The translations under genes and the position numbers were made by a program. The notes under the pieces are model-generated. The model was not told the DNA's origin, did no database searches, and worked only from the letters and a program-made list of their open reading frames with translations. This document shows positions 44,363 to 53,785 of a DNA stretch of 64,000 nt, piece by piece. The DNA is from Mesonia maritima. Lineage in GTDB: Bacteria; Bacteroidota; Bacteroidia; Flavobacteriales; Flavobacteriaceae. The stretch lies in the NCBI RefSeq assembly GCF_042433895.1, contig NZ_JBHLUA010000007.1:61925-125924 (forward strand), in the 5' to 3' direction. Within the stretch, counting starts at the first letter, position 1; every line of letters begins with the position of its first letter.

Positions 44363-45268
44363 ATGAATAATGCCTTAAAACTCTTTTTCAGTTTCTTTTC
44401 AATTCTCTTTTTTGTAGGTTTTTCTCAAGCACAAACAACCGATTTGGCGCGAGTGGAATATTTGCATATTCCTTTCAGTAAAGGAAATCAATCTTTAAAT
44501 CGTTTTAGAGTTTTAGCGCAATTACCAATTCCTTTAAACGATGAAGATTATTTAGTTATTGGTGGTGAATATCGAAAACTAGATTTAGATTTCGAAGATC
44601 GTTTCCCATTTAAAACCAGTACTATAGAATCTACACAACGAATCGAGTCTACCGTTGGTTATATTAAAAAAATAAGAAATTCAAATTGGCGAATAGCCGC
44701 AAAAACCGGGGTGAGAATTTCTTCAAACTTTCAAACTACTTTAGGTAGTGACGATTATATTTTTTTAAGCGCTATTTACGCAATTAATGATGTAAAAAAT
44801 AAAGACGAAAATGGTGTCGCTTTAGGGAAACCTTACCGAATTATTTTAGGTTTAATTTACACCACAACACCGGGAAGAAATTATCCTATTCCTTTAATAA
44901 ATTATTTTAGAGAAATTAACGATACGTGGTCATATACCGCCGGAGTTCCAAAATCTTTAATTCGCTATTCTTTCAATGAAAAAAATCACTTGCAAGCTTT
45001 TGCTACGTTAGACGGTTTTTTTGCCAATATTCAAAAAGATATTGTAGTTGAAGGAAAAGATAGAGTCGGTCAAAATATTTCGATGACCAATGTAACTTTA
45101 GGTTTAGGTTACGAACATTATTTTACAGAACACATCTTGTATTATCTTTACGCAGGTCATACCGTTTATAACGAATACAGAATTAGAAATAATGAGCGTG
45201 ATGATGTTTTTGTAATTGAAAACAACAATACTTTTTACGTAAGAACCGGAATTAAATTAAAAATATAA
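44363..45268 (+). CDS. DUF6268-family outer membrane beta-barrel protein
   Basis: The product has 301 residues with a signal peptide (MNNALKLFFSFFSILFFVGFSQAQ). The remainder alternates in a beta-barrel pattern, e.g. YLVIGGEYRKLDLDF, WRIAAKTGVRISSNF, YRIILGLIYTTTP, TWSYTAGVPKSLIRYSF and VTLGLGYEHYF, ending FYVRTGIKLKI. The family is found in Bacteroidota with no known function. The stop is 2 bp before the NtrC-like gene, so both are one transcript. Confidence 0.82.
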   Translation: MNNALKLFFSFFSILFFVGFSQAQTTDLARVEYLHIPFSKGNQSLNRFRVLAQLPIPLNDEDYLVIGGEYRKLDLDFEDRFPFKTSTIESTQRIESTVGYIKKIRNSNWRIAAKTGVRISSNFQTTLGSDDYIFLSAIYAINDVKNKDENGVALGKPYRIILGLIYTTTPGRNYPIPLINYFREINDTWSYTAGVPKSLIRYSFNEKNHLQAFATLDGFFANIQKDIVVEGKDRVGQNISMTNVTLGLGYEHYFTEHILYYLYAGHTVYNEYRIRNNERDDVFVIENNNTFYVRTGIKLKI

Positions 45269-45270
45269 AA

Positions 45271-46434
45271 ATGTCTAGAATACTTGTTATTGAAGACGAA
45301 GCTTCAATTCGAAGAGTCTTGATAAAAATTTTAACTGAAGAAAATAAAAATTATACAGTTGAAGAAGCCGAAGACGGACTCTCCGGAATGGAAAAAATAA
45401 AAAACGAAGATTACGATTTAGTGCTTTGCGACATTAAAATGCCGAAAATGGATGGTGTTGAAGTCTTAGAAGCCACAAAAAAAGTAAAACCAGAAATTCC
45501 GTTTGTCATGATTTCCGGTCACGGCGATATCGAAACCGCTGTAAATACCATGAAGATTGGCGCATTCGATTATATTTCAAAACCGCCAGATTTAAATCGA
45601 CTTTTAAATACTGTTCGCATTGCGCTCGATAGAAAAGAATTGGTTACCGAAAATAAACGCCTCAAGAAAAAAGTAGGTAAAAACTATAAAATGGTGGGCG
45701 AATCTGAAGAAATTAAACAAATTAAAAATATCATAGAAAAAGTTGCTCCAACCGACGCGCGCGTTTTAATAACCGGTGATAACGGAACCGGAAAAGAACT
45801 TGTCGCACATTGGATTCACCAAAAAAGTGAACGCTCTAAAGGACCGATGATAGAAGTAAATTGTGCAGCAATTCCTTCAGAATTAATTGAAAGTGAATTA
45901 TTTGGTCACGTAAAAGGCGCGTTTACTTCAGCAAATAAAGATCGTGCAGGAAAGTTTGAAGCTGCTAACGGCGGAACCATTTTCTTAGATGAAATTGGCG
46001 ATATGAGTCTTTCAGCGCAAGCTAAAGTTTTAAGAGCTTTGCAAGAAAAGAAAATTTCACGCGTAGGAAGCGATAAAGACATTAAAGTTGATGTGCGTGT
46101 AATTGCCGCTACTAATAAAAATCTTTCCGAAGAAATTAAGGGGAAAAAATTTAGAGAAGATCTTTACCATCGTTTGGCTGTAATTTTAATCGATGTACCC
46201 GAATTAAATGAACGTCGTAATGATATTCCGTTATTGGTGAAACATTTTGCTGAAAAAATAGCCGAAGAGCAAGGAACTCCTGCAAAAGAATTTTCAGAAA
46301 AAGCGCTCACATTATTACAAGAATACGATTGGACAGGAAATATTCGCGAATTAAGAAATGTGGTAGAACGTTTAATTATTCTAGGTGGCAAGAAAATTGA
46401 AGAGCAAGACGTAAAATTATTTGCGAGTAAATAG
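45271..46434 (+). CDS. NtrC-family sigma-54 type response regulator lacking C-terminal HTH
   Basis: The product has 387 residues. The receiver domain has phospho-acceptor D54 (VLCDIKMPKMDG) and the AAA+ domain begins near residue 145 with Walker A TGDNGTGKE and Walker B FLDEIGDMS. The sigma-54 contact loop reads GAFTSA at residues 216-221, not the classical GAFTGA. After the sensor and helical part (WTGNIRELRNVVERL) the protein ends within about 15 residues (EEQDVKLFASK), so no Fis-type DNA-binding domain is present. This compact form occurs in Bacteroidota. It follows a beta-barrel gene by 2 bp. Confidence 0.9.
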   Translation: MSRILVIEDEASIRRVLIKILTEENKNYTVEEAEDGLSGMEKIKNEDYDLVLCDIKMPKMDGVEVLEATKKVKPEIPFVMISGHGDIETAVNTMKIGAFDYISKPPDLNRLLNTVRIALDRKELVTENKRLKKKVGKNYKMVGESEEIKQIKNIIEKVAPTDARVLITGDNGTGKELVAHWIHQKSERSKGPMIEVNCAAIPSELIESELFGHVKGAFTSANKDRAGKFEAANGGTIFLDEIGDMSLSAQAKVLRALQEKKISRVGSDKDIKVDVRVIAATNKNLSEEIKGKKFREDLYHRLAVILIDVPELNERRNDIPLLVKHFAEKIAEEQGTPAKEFSEKALTLLQEYDWTGNIRELRNVVERLIILGGKKIEEQDVKLFASK

Positions 46435-46438
46435 TTTG

Positions 46439-46897
46439 CTAGATTTTTTTATTCCGATTAATCAAAGGTGATAAGGGGAAAATAATTACTGAAAAAAGGA
46501 ACAGGTAAATAAACCAAGAACCTAACCCTTCAGATATTTTCAATGCAACTAAAATCATTTGAATAGTTAAGTACAAAAAGCCTACTACTATAATTAGAAT
46601 TAAAATTTTTAGATTTTTAACCATAAAGATAAGTTGATGGTTCACCTTTTTTGAAAGTTCTGATAAGAATATCTTTTCTAATTTTAAAGATCCAACATAA
46701 AAAAGTAAACCTAAAATAGGAAGTAGCCAAATATTATTTTTAGACGAATAATTATCGGGAGAACCGTGAAACCCAAAGTGAAGTGGAATTTCGTTCGGTA
46801 ATTGTGAGAAAAAAATAACAGGAATAATAAATAAACAGAAAACAATAATTAAAGTAATATTTCCAATTATTTTATATTTTCTATTCTTTATTTTCAC
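46439..46897 (-). CDS. DUF1648 membrane protein
   Basis: The product has 152 residues with four hydrophobic helices. The DUF1648 signature is clear: FFSQLPNEIPLHFGFHGSPDNYSSKNN near residues 29-55 (the pro-his motif of the SdpI-like family). Its function is unknown. It converges on the NtrC-like gene with a 4-bp gap. Confidence 0.82.
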   Translation of the reverse strand: MKIKNRKYKIIGNITLIIVFCLFIIPVIFFSQLPNEIPLHFGFHGSPDNYSSKNNIWLLPILGLLFYVGSLKLEKIFLSELSKKVNHQLIFMVKNLKILILIIVVGFLYLTIQMILVALKISEGLGSWFIYLFLFSVIIFPLSPLINRNKKI

Positions 46898-46924
46898 ATG
46901 AAATAAATATTTTTTAAGGAAGAA

Positions 46925-47521
46925 TTAATTGAATTTATCCTCGTGTTTTGTAGGGTCGTATTTTAAAAAGTACATTGTTTTCCCGTCAGACCGATTCCAG
47001 GTGTGAAATAATTCAAACCCAAATTTTTGATACACAATCGTATTTCTTTTTGTTTGTGTTTCAGCAAATAAAGGCAAATTATATTTGTGTGCGCGACGCA
47101 AAAATTCATCTTTCATTTCCTTAGCTACTTGCGTTTGTGCACCTCTACCTTCTTTAGAAATTCCCCAAAACCAGCAGTATAAGTAGTCTTGATCTTTAGG
47201 TCGCTGACTTTTAACGTACTTTTGGTTTTTTAAAATTGTAGATACATTTTTAAATCCGGTTACGTTAAAAACCAGTTTTAGATTCTCAACCGTATCTTTT
47301 ATAAAATTAGGCGTGTTTTCGCTATTTTTAAATACTATCGCGATACCCATTTGGTTTTCGGAAAGTACCAATGCATCTTTTTCAATCGCTTTTTCAACCA
47401 TATGCGTAGCTAAATAATGAAAACGAGCATCACGATCGCCACCTTTTTTTACGATTTCCATAGAAGTTGGCGTTTCTTTTAAAATTTCCGCAACTCGATT
47501 TATAATAATTTCTTTATCCAA
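46925..47521 (-). CDS. GNAT-family N-acetyltransferase
   Basis: The product has 198 residues. The C-terminal part has the GNAT acetyl-CoA region (WGISKEGRGAQTQVAKEMKDEF near 121-141) and the final strand/helix (LFAETQTKRNTIVYQKFGFELFHTW). The N-terminal half is unlike standard short GNATs and resembles a group found in Bacteroidota. The acceptor is unknown. A minus-strand TATCTTCG (47542-47549), a near match to TAnnTTTG, lies 21 bp before the start. Confidence 0.8.
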   Translation of the reverse strand: MDKEIIINRVAEILKETPTSMEIVKKGGDRDARFHYLATHMVEKAIEKDALVLSENQMGIAIVFKNSENTPNFIKDTVENLKLVFNVTGFKNVSTILKNQKYVKSQRPKDQDYLYCWFWGISKEGRGAQTQVAKEMKDEFLRRAHKYNLPLFAETQTKRNTIVYQKFGFELFHTWNRSDGKTMYFLKYDPTKHEDKFN

Positions 47522-47666
47522 AAGGTATCTTGTTTAAGATGCGAAGATAAAAAAAGTAGCTGAATAATATATTTTTCTCCGCGCTAAATAAGTGATAAGC
47601 GATTTTTTGTAAACTGAATTAACAAAGATTTATAGTGCTATTTTTCTAATCAGCAGCATTTCAAAT

Positions 47667-47674
47667 TATCTTTG
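47667..47674 (+). promoter_or_regulatory. -7 promoter element of the GH3 gene
   Basis: TATCTTTG matches TAnnTTTG, 24 bp before the ATG at 47699. A TTG at 47672 inside this element is a possible start codon only on paper. Confidence 0.55.
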
Positions 47675-47698
47675 AGTTATAAATTTCAATTTAATAAA

Positions 47699-49237
47699 AT
47701 GGCGATAATCGGTTCTATTATAAAAAGCGTAATTGATGTTACCGGAAGCATCAAAGCAGAAGATAATCCTATAGAAAATCAGAAAAAAGTGCTGAATAAT
47801 TTGCTGAAAAAAGCAAAAGATACAGCATTTGGAAAATATTATGGATTTTCAAAAATATTAGAAAGCGAAAATCCCCAAGAAGCCTTTCAAGAAAAAGTAC
47901 CCTATTTCGATTACAATAAAATGAATGAAGAATGGTGGTACAAATTGCACGAAGGTTTAGAGGATATCACCTGGCCAGGATCGCCGTCTTATTATGCGAT
48001 TAGTTCAGGAACTACCGGAAAAACCAGTAAAAGAATTCCGGTCACCGATGATATGCTCGATTCTATTCGTCAAGCCGGCGTAAAGCAAGTCACTGCATTA
48101 TCAAATTTCGATTTGCCGTCAGATTTTTTTGAAAAAGAAATTATGATGCTTGGGAGCTCTACCAATTTACAACAAAAAGAAGATCATTTAGAAGGCGAAA
48201 TTAGCGGAATTAGCGCCAGTAATATTCCTTTTTGGTTCAGAGGTTATTACAAACCCGGAGAAGAAATTGCCAAAATAGACGATTGGGATGAACGCGTAAA
48301 ACATATTGCCGAAAATGCTAAAAATTGGGATATCGGTGCGTTAAGCGGAATTCCTTCTTGGATGGAACTTATGATGAAAGAAGTAATTAAGTATCATAAC
48401 GTAAAAAATATTCATGAAATTTGGCCGAATTTAAAAGTTTATACTTCAGGCGGCGTCGCTTTTGAGCCTTATGAAAAAAGTTTCAATGCGTTGTTAGAAA
48501 AACCAATTATCGTGATCGATACGTATTTAGCTTCTGAAGGATTTTTAGCTTGCCAAATGCGTCCCGATACTTCAGCTATGCAACTTATTACCGATAATGG
48601 AATTTATTTTGAATTTGTTCCGTTTAAAGCTGAATATATTAATTCCGATGGTTCATTAACAGAAGATGCGCCGGTTGTGAATTTGGCAGATGTTGAAGAA
48701 GGAAAAGATTACGTTTTATTAATTAGTACCGTTTCGGGAACTTGGCGTTATTTAATTGGCGATACCATTGCTTTTACTAATGTTGAAAAAGCTGAAATTA
48801 GAATCACCGGAAGAACAAAATTCTTTTTAAATGTTGTCGGCTCTCAATTATCGGTCAATAAAATGAACGACGCGGTGCAAGAAGTAGAACAAAAATTTGA
48901 TATTGAATTACCAGAATTTACCGTTTCCGCCGTAAAAATTGATAACGAATTTTACCACGTTTGGCATATTGGAAGCGATGAAAAAATTAGCGTTTCTGAA
49001 AATGAAATTGCTGAAGCATTAGATGAAAGTTTAAAAAACGCCAATAAAAATTATAAAGTCGCTCGTTCAAAAGCATTAAAAGGCGTAAAAGTAAATTTAA
49101 TCCCGATGAGTGTTTTTTACGAATGGAGCGGCGCGAATAAGAAAAAAGGCGGACAAGTAAAAATGGAAAAAGTAATGAACGAAGAAAAATATGCAGATTT
49201 TGAAGCTTTTGTAAAAAAACAATTAGAAAATCAATAG
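47699..49237 (+). CDS. GH3-family acyl-adenylate/acid-amido synthetase-like protein
   Basis: The product has 512 residues from the ATG at 47699. GH3 landmarks are visible: YYAISSGTTGKTSKRIPVT near residues 97-115 (ATP-binding loop SSGTT), YLASEGFLACQ, a WRYLIGDTI segment and the ITGRTKFFLNVVGSQLSVNK hinge, followed by the C-terminal lobe. Plant homologues conjugate auxin or jasmonate with amino acids; the flavobacterial enzymes have no assigned substrate. The next gene converges with 7 bp of overlap. No adjacent acyl or amino-acid gene helps. Confidence 0.87.
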   Translation: MAIIGSIIKSVIDVTGSIKAEDNPIENQKKVLNNLLKKAKDTAFGKYYGFSKILESENPQEAFQEKVPYFDYNKMNEEWWYKLHEGLEDITWPGSPSYYAISSGTTGKTSKRIPVTDDMLDSIRQAGVKQVTALSNFDLPSDFFEKEIMMLGSSTNLQQKEDHLEGEISGISASNIPFWFRGYYKPGEEIAKIDDWDERVKHIAENAKNWDIGALSGIPSWMELMMKEVIKYHNVKNIHEIWPNLKVYTSGGVAFEPYEKSFNALLEKPIIVIDTYLASEGFLACQMRPDTSAMQLITDNGIYFEFVPFKAEYINSDGSLTEDAPVVNLADVEEGKDYVLLISTVSGTWRYLIGDTIAFTNVEKAEIRITGRTKFFLNVVGSQLSVNKMNDAVQEVEQKFDIELPEFTVSAVKIDNEFYHVWHIGSDEKISVSENEIAEALDESLKNANKNYKVARSKALKGVKVNLIPMSVFYEWSGANKKKGGQVKMEKVMNEEKYADFEAFVKKQLENQ

Positions 49238-49860
49238 CTAAACGTTTCGTTTTCTTCTTCGACTTCCTTTTTAACTTTTTTCTCGACTTCTTCAGTATCT
49301 CGAGTATTTACAAGTTCCATAATTTCTTCTGGCGACATGTATAATCGTTGAATACGCGCTTTGTATTTTGGGCTAATACTCGTGTTATTTAAAATGAAAT
49401 TTTTGGTAGCTAAAATGAATTTATACATTCCGTGTTCTACTGCAAAAGTATCGGCAGCGCGTTCCACTTCTTTAATATGACGTTTAGAAAAAAGATATTT
49501 TATGCCGAAAATAAGCATTCCAAAAGTGCTTCGGTCTTTATAATCCATCACGTGGCCAAGCTCGTGACCAATCCAACCAATTAAAACTTCGTCTTCAACA
49601 TCGGTAATATGAAATTCTTCTTCTTCAATATGAAATTTCTCACTGATTAAAATTATATAACTCCGGTTCTTTTTGCTTTTTAAAAAACTCTCATAACGCG
49701 GTTGCGCTTGCATGGTAGATTTTTTAATCTTGTCTTTAAATTTAAACGTAATAGGAGTTTCTTTTAATTCAGGATAATAACTCAACGCAATGTTGACTTG
49801 CTTTTTTATGCTTGAAGGAATTATTTTATTGGTGAATTTTAAATCGGTAGAATTTGTCAT
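49231..49860 (-). CDS. Putative zinc metallopeptidase (HELGH)
   Basis: The product has 209 residues from the ATG at 49860; the frame extends a little to 49878, but that is less likely. The zinc motif is HELGH at residues 99-103 in IGHELGHVMDY, and a second acidic helix (VERAADTFAVEHGMYKF) gives the third ligand, as in M48-like or minimal gluzincins. There is no signal peptide or membrane helix, so the enzyme is cytoplasmic. The acidic tail (KKVKKEVEEENETFSY) overlaps the GH3 gene end by 7 bp. The substrate is unknown. Confidence 0.78.
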   Translation of the reverse strand: MTNSTDLKFTNKIIPSSIKKQVNIALSYYPELKETPITFKFKDKIKKSTMQAQPRYESFLKSKKNRSYIILISEKFHIEEEEFHITDVEDEVLIGWIGHELGHVMDYKDRSTFGMLIFGIKYLFSKRHIKEVERAADTFAVEHGMYKFILATKNFILNNTSISPKYKARIQRLYMSPEEIMELVNTRDTEEVEKKVKKEVEEENETFSY

Positions 49861-49977
49861 AACGTAATTTGGCTTCAACAGCTAACAAGTTTCAAGGTAG
49901 TAGAAACTTCGTATTCTTCCTATTAAATATCTCTTAAAACTTCACTTAAAAACAGATTTCATTCAACTGAAATAAAA

Positions 49978-49985
49978 TATCTTTG
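49978..49985 (+). promoter_or_regulatory. -7 promoter element of the MATE transporter gene
   Basis: TATCTTTG matches TAnnTTTG and ends 15 bp before the GTG at 50001. It overlaps a possible TTG start at 49983, which argues for the GTG. Confidence 0.5.
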
Positions 49986-50000
49986 CCGAAAATTTTCAGC

Positions 50001-51359
50001 GTGCGTTTTCAAGCTTACACCAAAGAATTCAGTAAAAACCTAAAAATCGCCTATCCGGTTATGTTAGGGCAATTAGGTCATGTGTTAGTTGGGTTAGCCG
50101 ACAATATAATGGTTGGGCAATTAGGTGCCGCTCCGCTTGCGGCAGTTTCGTTAGGAAATAGTTTAATTTTTATTGCGCTTTCTATTGGAATCGGGTTTAG
50201 TTTTGCGATTACGCCACTTATTGCAGAAGCCGATGGCGCTTCAGATATAGAAAAAGGCCGTTCATTTTTTCAACACGGAATTATTATGTGTCTGCTGAAT
50301 GGTTTTCTGCTCTTTGCGCTTGTTTGGGCGGTAAAACCCTTGTTGTATTATTTAGATCAACCGCCGGAAGTTGTTGATCTTTCACTTCCTTATATTGATA
50401 TTGTTGCGTTTTCATTGGTTCCGCTTATGATTTTTCAAGCGTTTAAACAATTTGGCGACGGACTTTCACAAACAAAATATGCGATGTACGCGACAATCGC
50501 AGCAAATTTGGTGAATGTTTTATTCAATTATTTATTGATTTACGGTGTGTGGATTTTTCCGCGTTTAGAATTAGAAGGTGCTGCCATCGGAACCTTAATT
50601 TCTCGTTTTTTTATGTTGGGTTTTCTTTATTTTATTTTGAAAAAGAAGAAAAAATTCAGTACTTATTTTATCTGGGCAAAAAAATCATTACAAAAACATA
50701 TTTTTAAACGTCTTTGGAATTTAGGTTTTCCCACCGCTTTACAAATGTTATTTGAAGTCGCTATTTTCACCGGTTCTATATTTTTGGCTGGAACGCTCGG
50801 TACAAATCCCCAAGCAGCAAATCAAGTTGCGTTAAATTTAGCTTCGATGACGTTTATGATCGCTGTAGGAATCGGTGTTACCGCAACCATTCGTGTAGGA
50901 AATCAAAAAGGAAGAAGTGATTTTGTTGAAATGCGCCGCATTGCGTTTTCTACTTTTTTACTAGTTTTTATTATTGAAGCCGTTTTTGCAATTGCTTTTA
51001 TCTTGCTGAAAGATATTTTACCAACTTATTATATTGACAATGCTGAAGTAATTCAAATAGCCGCGCAATTGTTAGTTATTGCGGCACTTTTTCAATTAAG
51101 TGATGGTCTGCAAGTTGTAATTCTTGGCGCTCTACGTGGGTTGCAAGATGTAAAGATACCAACTGTTATTTGCTTTATTTCTTATTGGATTATTGGTTTT
51201 CCCGTTTCCTATTATACCGGAAAAGCTGATGTTTTAGGAAGTATGGGAATTTGGTTAGGTTTGCTCGCCGGCTTGTCTGCTTCAGCAATAATGTTGTATA
51301 TTCGGTTCAATTATTTGAGTAAAAAATTAATTAATCAAGGTGTTGTAAAAACATCATAA
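50001..51359 (+). CDS. MATE-family multidrug/metabolite efflux transporter
   Basis: The product has 452 residues from a GTG at 50001 and about 12 transmembrane helices. The family start YPVMLGQLGHVLVGLADNIMVGQLG and the internal repeat LGFPTALQMLFEVAIFTGS are clear. No ATG occurs before the first helix, so GTG is preferred; a frame start at 49983 overlaps the promoter. It exports cationic compounds with Na+ or H+. A small conserved gene and a PAP2 gene follow at 10 bp and 2 bp, forming an operon. Confidence 0.9.
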   Translation: MRFQAYTKEFSKNLKIAYPVMLGQLGHVLVGLADNIMVGQLGAAPLAAVSLGNSLIFIALSIGIGFSFAITPLIAEADGASDIEKGRSFFQHGIIMCLLNGFLLFALVWAVKPLLYYLDQPPEVVDLSLPYIDIVAFSLVPLMIFQAFKQFGDGLSQTKYAMYATIAANLVNVLFNYLLIYGVWIFPRLELEGAAIGTLISRFFMLGFLYFILKKKKKFSTYFIWAKKSLQKHIFKRLWNLGFPTALQMLFEVAIFTGSIFLAGTLGTNPQAANQVALNLASMTFMIAVGIGVTATIRVGNQKGRSDFVEMRRIAFSTFLLVFIIEAVFAIAFILLKDILPTYYIDNAEVIQIAAQLLVIAALFQLSDGLQVVILGALRGLQDVKIPTVICFISYWIIGFPVSYYTGKADVLGSMGIWLGLLAGLSASAIMLYIRFNYLSKKLINQGVVKTS

Positions 51360-51369
51360 AAAAATATAA

Positions 51370-51597
51370 ATGGAATTCCCTAGATTTTTATTAGGTGATA
51401 ATACCGATTATCCGGAAGCGATTTTTGTAATTCACACGCAATTTCCGCGTTTTATAATTAATCTTCAAGATGATGAAGTAGAATGGTTAGAAGATTTTGA
51501 CAAAAGCGACGAAGAAGAATTGCAAAATGAAGCTGAAAATTTAATTAAAGAAGCTTCAGAATTTTACGATCGTGAAGTAGAACGCTACCAAGAATAA
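51370..51597 (+). CDS. Small conserved acidic protein
   Basis: The product has 75 residues and is strongly acidic in the C-terminal half (EEELQNEAENLIKEASEFYDREV). The N-terminus (MEFPRFLLGDNTDYPEAIFVIHTQFPRFIIN) is a beta-rich segment; I recognise it as a short flavobacterial hypothetical type but know no function. It lies 10 bp after the MATE gene and 2 bp before the PAP2 gene. Confidence 0.7.
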   Translation: MEFPRFLLGDNTDYPEAIFVIHTQFPRFIINLQDDEVEWLEDFDKSDEEELQNEAENLIKEASEFYDREVERYQE

Positions 51598-51599
51598 AG

Positions 51600-52160
51600 A
51601 TGGAAGAATTATTAAAACTAGACCAAGAACTTTTTTTGTACCTGAATAATTTAGGTTCAGAAACTTGGGATTGGTTTTGGGTTTTTATTACACACAAATT
51701 TGCTGCCATTCCATTATACGCGGTGCTTTTGTATTTGTTGTACAAAAATTACGGTTGGAAACCTACGTTGGTGACCGTAGTGTTAGTCGCCGGAATGATT
51801 ACGTGTACAGACCAATTAGCAAATGTTTTTAAAGATTATTTTCAGCGTCCAAGACCTTGTAAAGAACCGTTTATTGAACAAGGAAGATTGCTCTTAGATT
51901 ACTGCGGAAGTTACGGGTATTTTTCTGCACACGCTGCAAGCTCTACAGCCTTAGCAATTTATTTAGGAAATATTTTAAAACGCTGGTATAAGTATGCTTT
52001 AGTCGGAATGATTTTTTGGGCGGTAATTGTGAGTTACAGTAGAATTTATGTAGGAAAACATTATCCTGGCGACGTAATTACAGGAATGATTATCGGCGGA
52101 ATTATTGGCTTTGTTTTCTATAAATTACAGCAATTTATTCTACGTAAATATGTTGCTTAG
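51600..52160 (+). CDS. PAP2-family phosphatase
   Basis: The product has 186 residues and six transmembrane helices. The acid-phosphatase signature is split as KDYFQRPRPC near residues 79-88, SAHAAS (the PSGH-like motif) near 110-115 and SRIYVGKHYPGD near 148-159. The likely substrate is a membrane lipid phosphate such as undecaprenyl diphosphate or phosphatidate. It is co-transcribed with the small acidic protein and MATE gene. It converges with the glycosyltransferase gene by a 4-bp overlap. Confidence 0.9.
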   Translation: MEELLKLDQELFLYLNNLGSETWDWFWVFITHKFAAIPLYAVLLYLLYKNYGWKPTLVTVVLVAGMITCTDQLANVFKDYFQRPRPCKEPFIEQGRLLLDYCGSYGYFSAHAASSTALAIYLGNILKRWYKYALVGMIFWAVIVSYSRIYVGKHYPGDVITGMIIGGIIGFVFYKLQQFILRKYVA

Positions 52161-53785
52161 TTAATTCTTTTCAGTAAATAAAAAGTACGAATTAACCGAT
52201 TTTTATAACCTGATTTTTTAGGATTTACGTAATTTAAATCGTAACGTTCGGTTTCTAAGATTTTGTATTTGTCTTTAATTCGGTTTAAGAATTTTTGGTC
52301 GTTTTCATTTGTAATCACACCAAATTTTTCTTCAGTGGGAAAACTTTTTTTGCCATGAATTTGTGGAATAGGCGCTCCAAACTCCCAAATTAATTCTGGT
52401 GTTTCCACTCCAAATTCGTAAACCTTGATATTTCTTTTTTCAGCGAATGTTTGTAACTCAGCAATATTTTTAAATTTCGGGTTATCTAATAAAGCATTGG
52501 TTAATGGGAAACCAACCGCCATAACTACACAGATAAATGCGATGGTCAAATAAAATACTTTAGAATATTCATTTCGTTTTAAATAAAGAAGTTTAGCAAA
52601 ACCGATTGCGACTAATAGAATGGAAGTTGCAATAAAATAAAACCAAAATCCTTCTAAATCTAAGACAAAATAAGCGGCGATGGGAAAAGCAATTCCAATA
52701 ATTGCAATTAGCCCATGATTAAAATAAACAATCAATTTTTCTTTTAATGGAATTTCTGCAAACTTTCTACATAAATATTCCACATAAAATCCTGTATTAA
52801 AAGCCATCGGAATTAAAACCGGCAATAAATAACGTGACTTTTTTTCAGGAATAATAGAAAGTAGAATAACCGATAAAACCGTCCACAAAAAAGAGAATAA
52901 ATAGGCTTTTTTATTACTGACTCTATTTTTTAAATATGGATATAATAATGCCACAAATGATGGAATCGTCCAAATTCCGCTTTGCGTAAAAAAGCTCCAA
53001 TAATAATAAAATGGTCGTACATTATAACTTCCCCAACGTCCGGCTTCACGAGAAGTAATTTCCAAAAATGTATCGGGATCGGCTAAACGAACGTACACAA
53101 ACCACCACGCGCTTATAATAGCTGAAATGACTAAAAAAACAAACAGCGGAAGCCATTTCTTTTTGAAATTCTTGTATTTGTAAACAATTCCGTAGGCAAT
53201 TAAAAAAGGAAGCAAAAGCGCGTAAAGCGAAACAGGACCTTTACTCATAAACGAAAAACCGAAAAAAATCGCGGCTAAAATTGCATTTTTATAAAACGCA
53301 TTTTCGGAACTGAAAAATTTCCATAAATAATAAATTGAAACCATCATAAATGCGTGCGTGAAAATATCCCACTGTCCGTTTCTTCCTGAAAAAATAATAT
53401 AAAAAGACGAGGCTAAAATTAAGCTACTAAAAAAACTTTGTTTCAGTGATATTTTAAATTTTGGTAATAATTTATAGAAAAAAATAAGCAGTAAAATAGT
53501 ACTCAACGCTGCAGGAAGTCGCATTGCAAATCTACTCTTAAAACCAAATAACCAGCCGCTAATTGCGGTAAGCCACGTTGGTAAAGGTGGTTTTTCGTAG
53601 CGCGGTAAATTATTCATTGTGGTTAACAACCAATTTTTGTGCGTAATCATTTCTCGAGCGGTAATAAAATTTCGCGCTTCCATGATATTCACATAAATAA
53701 CATCGAGGTTAAAAATGAAAATAAGTACCGAAACGATTAGTAAAATGGGTAAATAGTAGTTTTTATAAATCTGTAGATTTGCCAT
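52157..53785 (-). CDS. ArnT/PMT-family (GT39/GT83-like) glycosyltransferase
   Basis: The product has 542 residues and about 11 transmembrane helices. The first periplasmic loop holds the acidic motif expected for this GT-C family (VNIMEARNFITAREM, near residues 32-46) and the PRYEKPPLPTWL motif near 61-72 is characteristic of ArnT-like enzymes. It would use a polyprenyl-phosphate-linked sugar to modify lipid A, a glycan or a protein on the outer face of the inner membrane. It overlaps the LAB_N gene by 23 bp, and is the last gene of the glycosylation operon. Confidence 0.85.
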   Translation of the reverse strand: MANLQIYKNYYLPILLIVSVLIFIFNLDVIYVNIMEARNFITAREMITHKNWLLTTMNNLPRYEKPPLPTWLTAISGWLFGFKSRFAMRLPAALSTILLLIFFYKLLPKFKISLKQSFFSSLILASSFYIIFSGRNGQWDIFTHAFMMVSIYYLWKFFSSENAFYKNAILAAIFFGFSFMSKGPVSLYALLLPFLIAYGIVYKYKNFKKKWLPLFVFLVISAIISAWWFVYVRLADPDTFLEITSREAGRWGSYNVRPFYYYWSFFTQSGIWTIPSFVALLYPYLKNRVSNKKAYLFSFLWTVLSVILLSIIPEKKSRYLLPVLIPMAFNTGFYVEYLCRKFAEIPLKEKLIVYFNHGLIAIIGIAFPIAAYFVLDLEGFWFYFIATSILLVAIGFAKLLYLKRNEYSKVFYLTIAFICVVMAVGFPLTNALLDNPKFKNIAELQTFAEKRNIKVYEFGVETPELIWEFGAPIPQIHGKKSFPTEEKFGVITNENDQKFLNRIKDKYKILETERYDLNYVNPKKSGYKNRLIRTFYLLKRIN

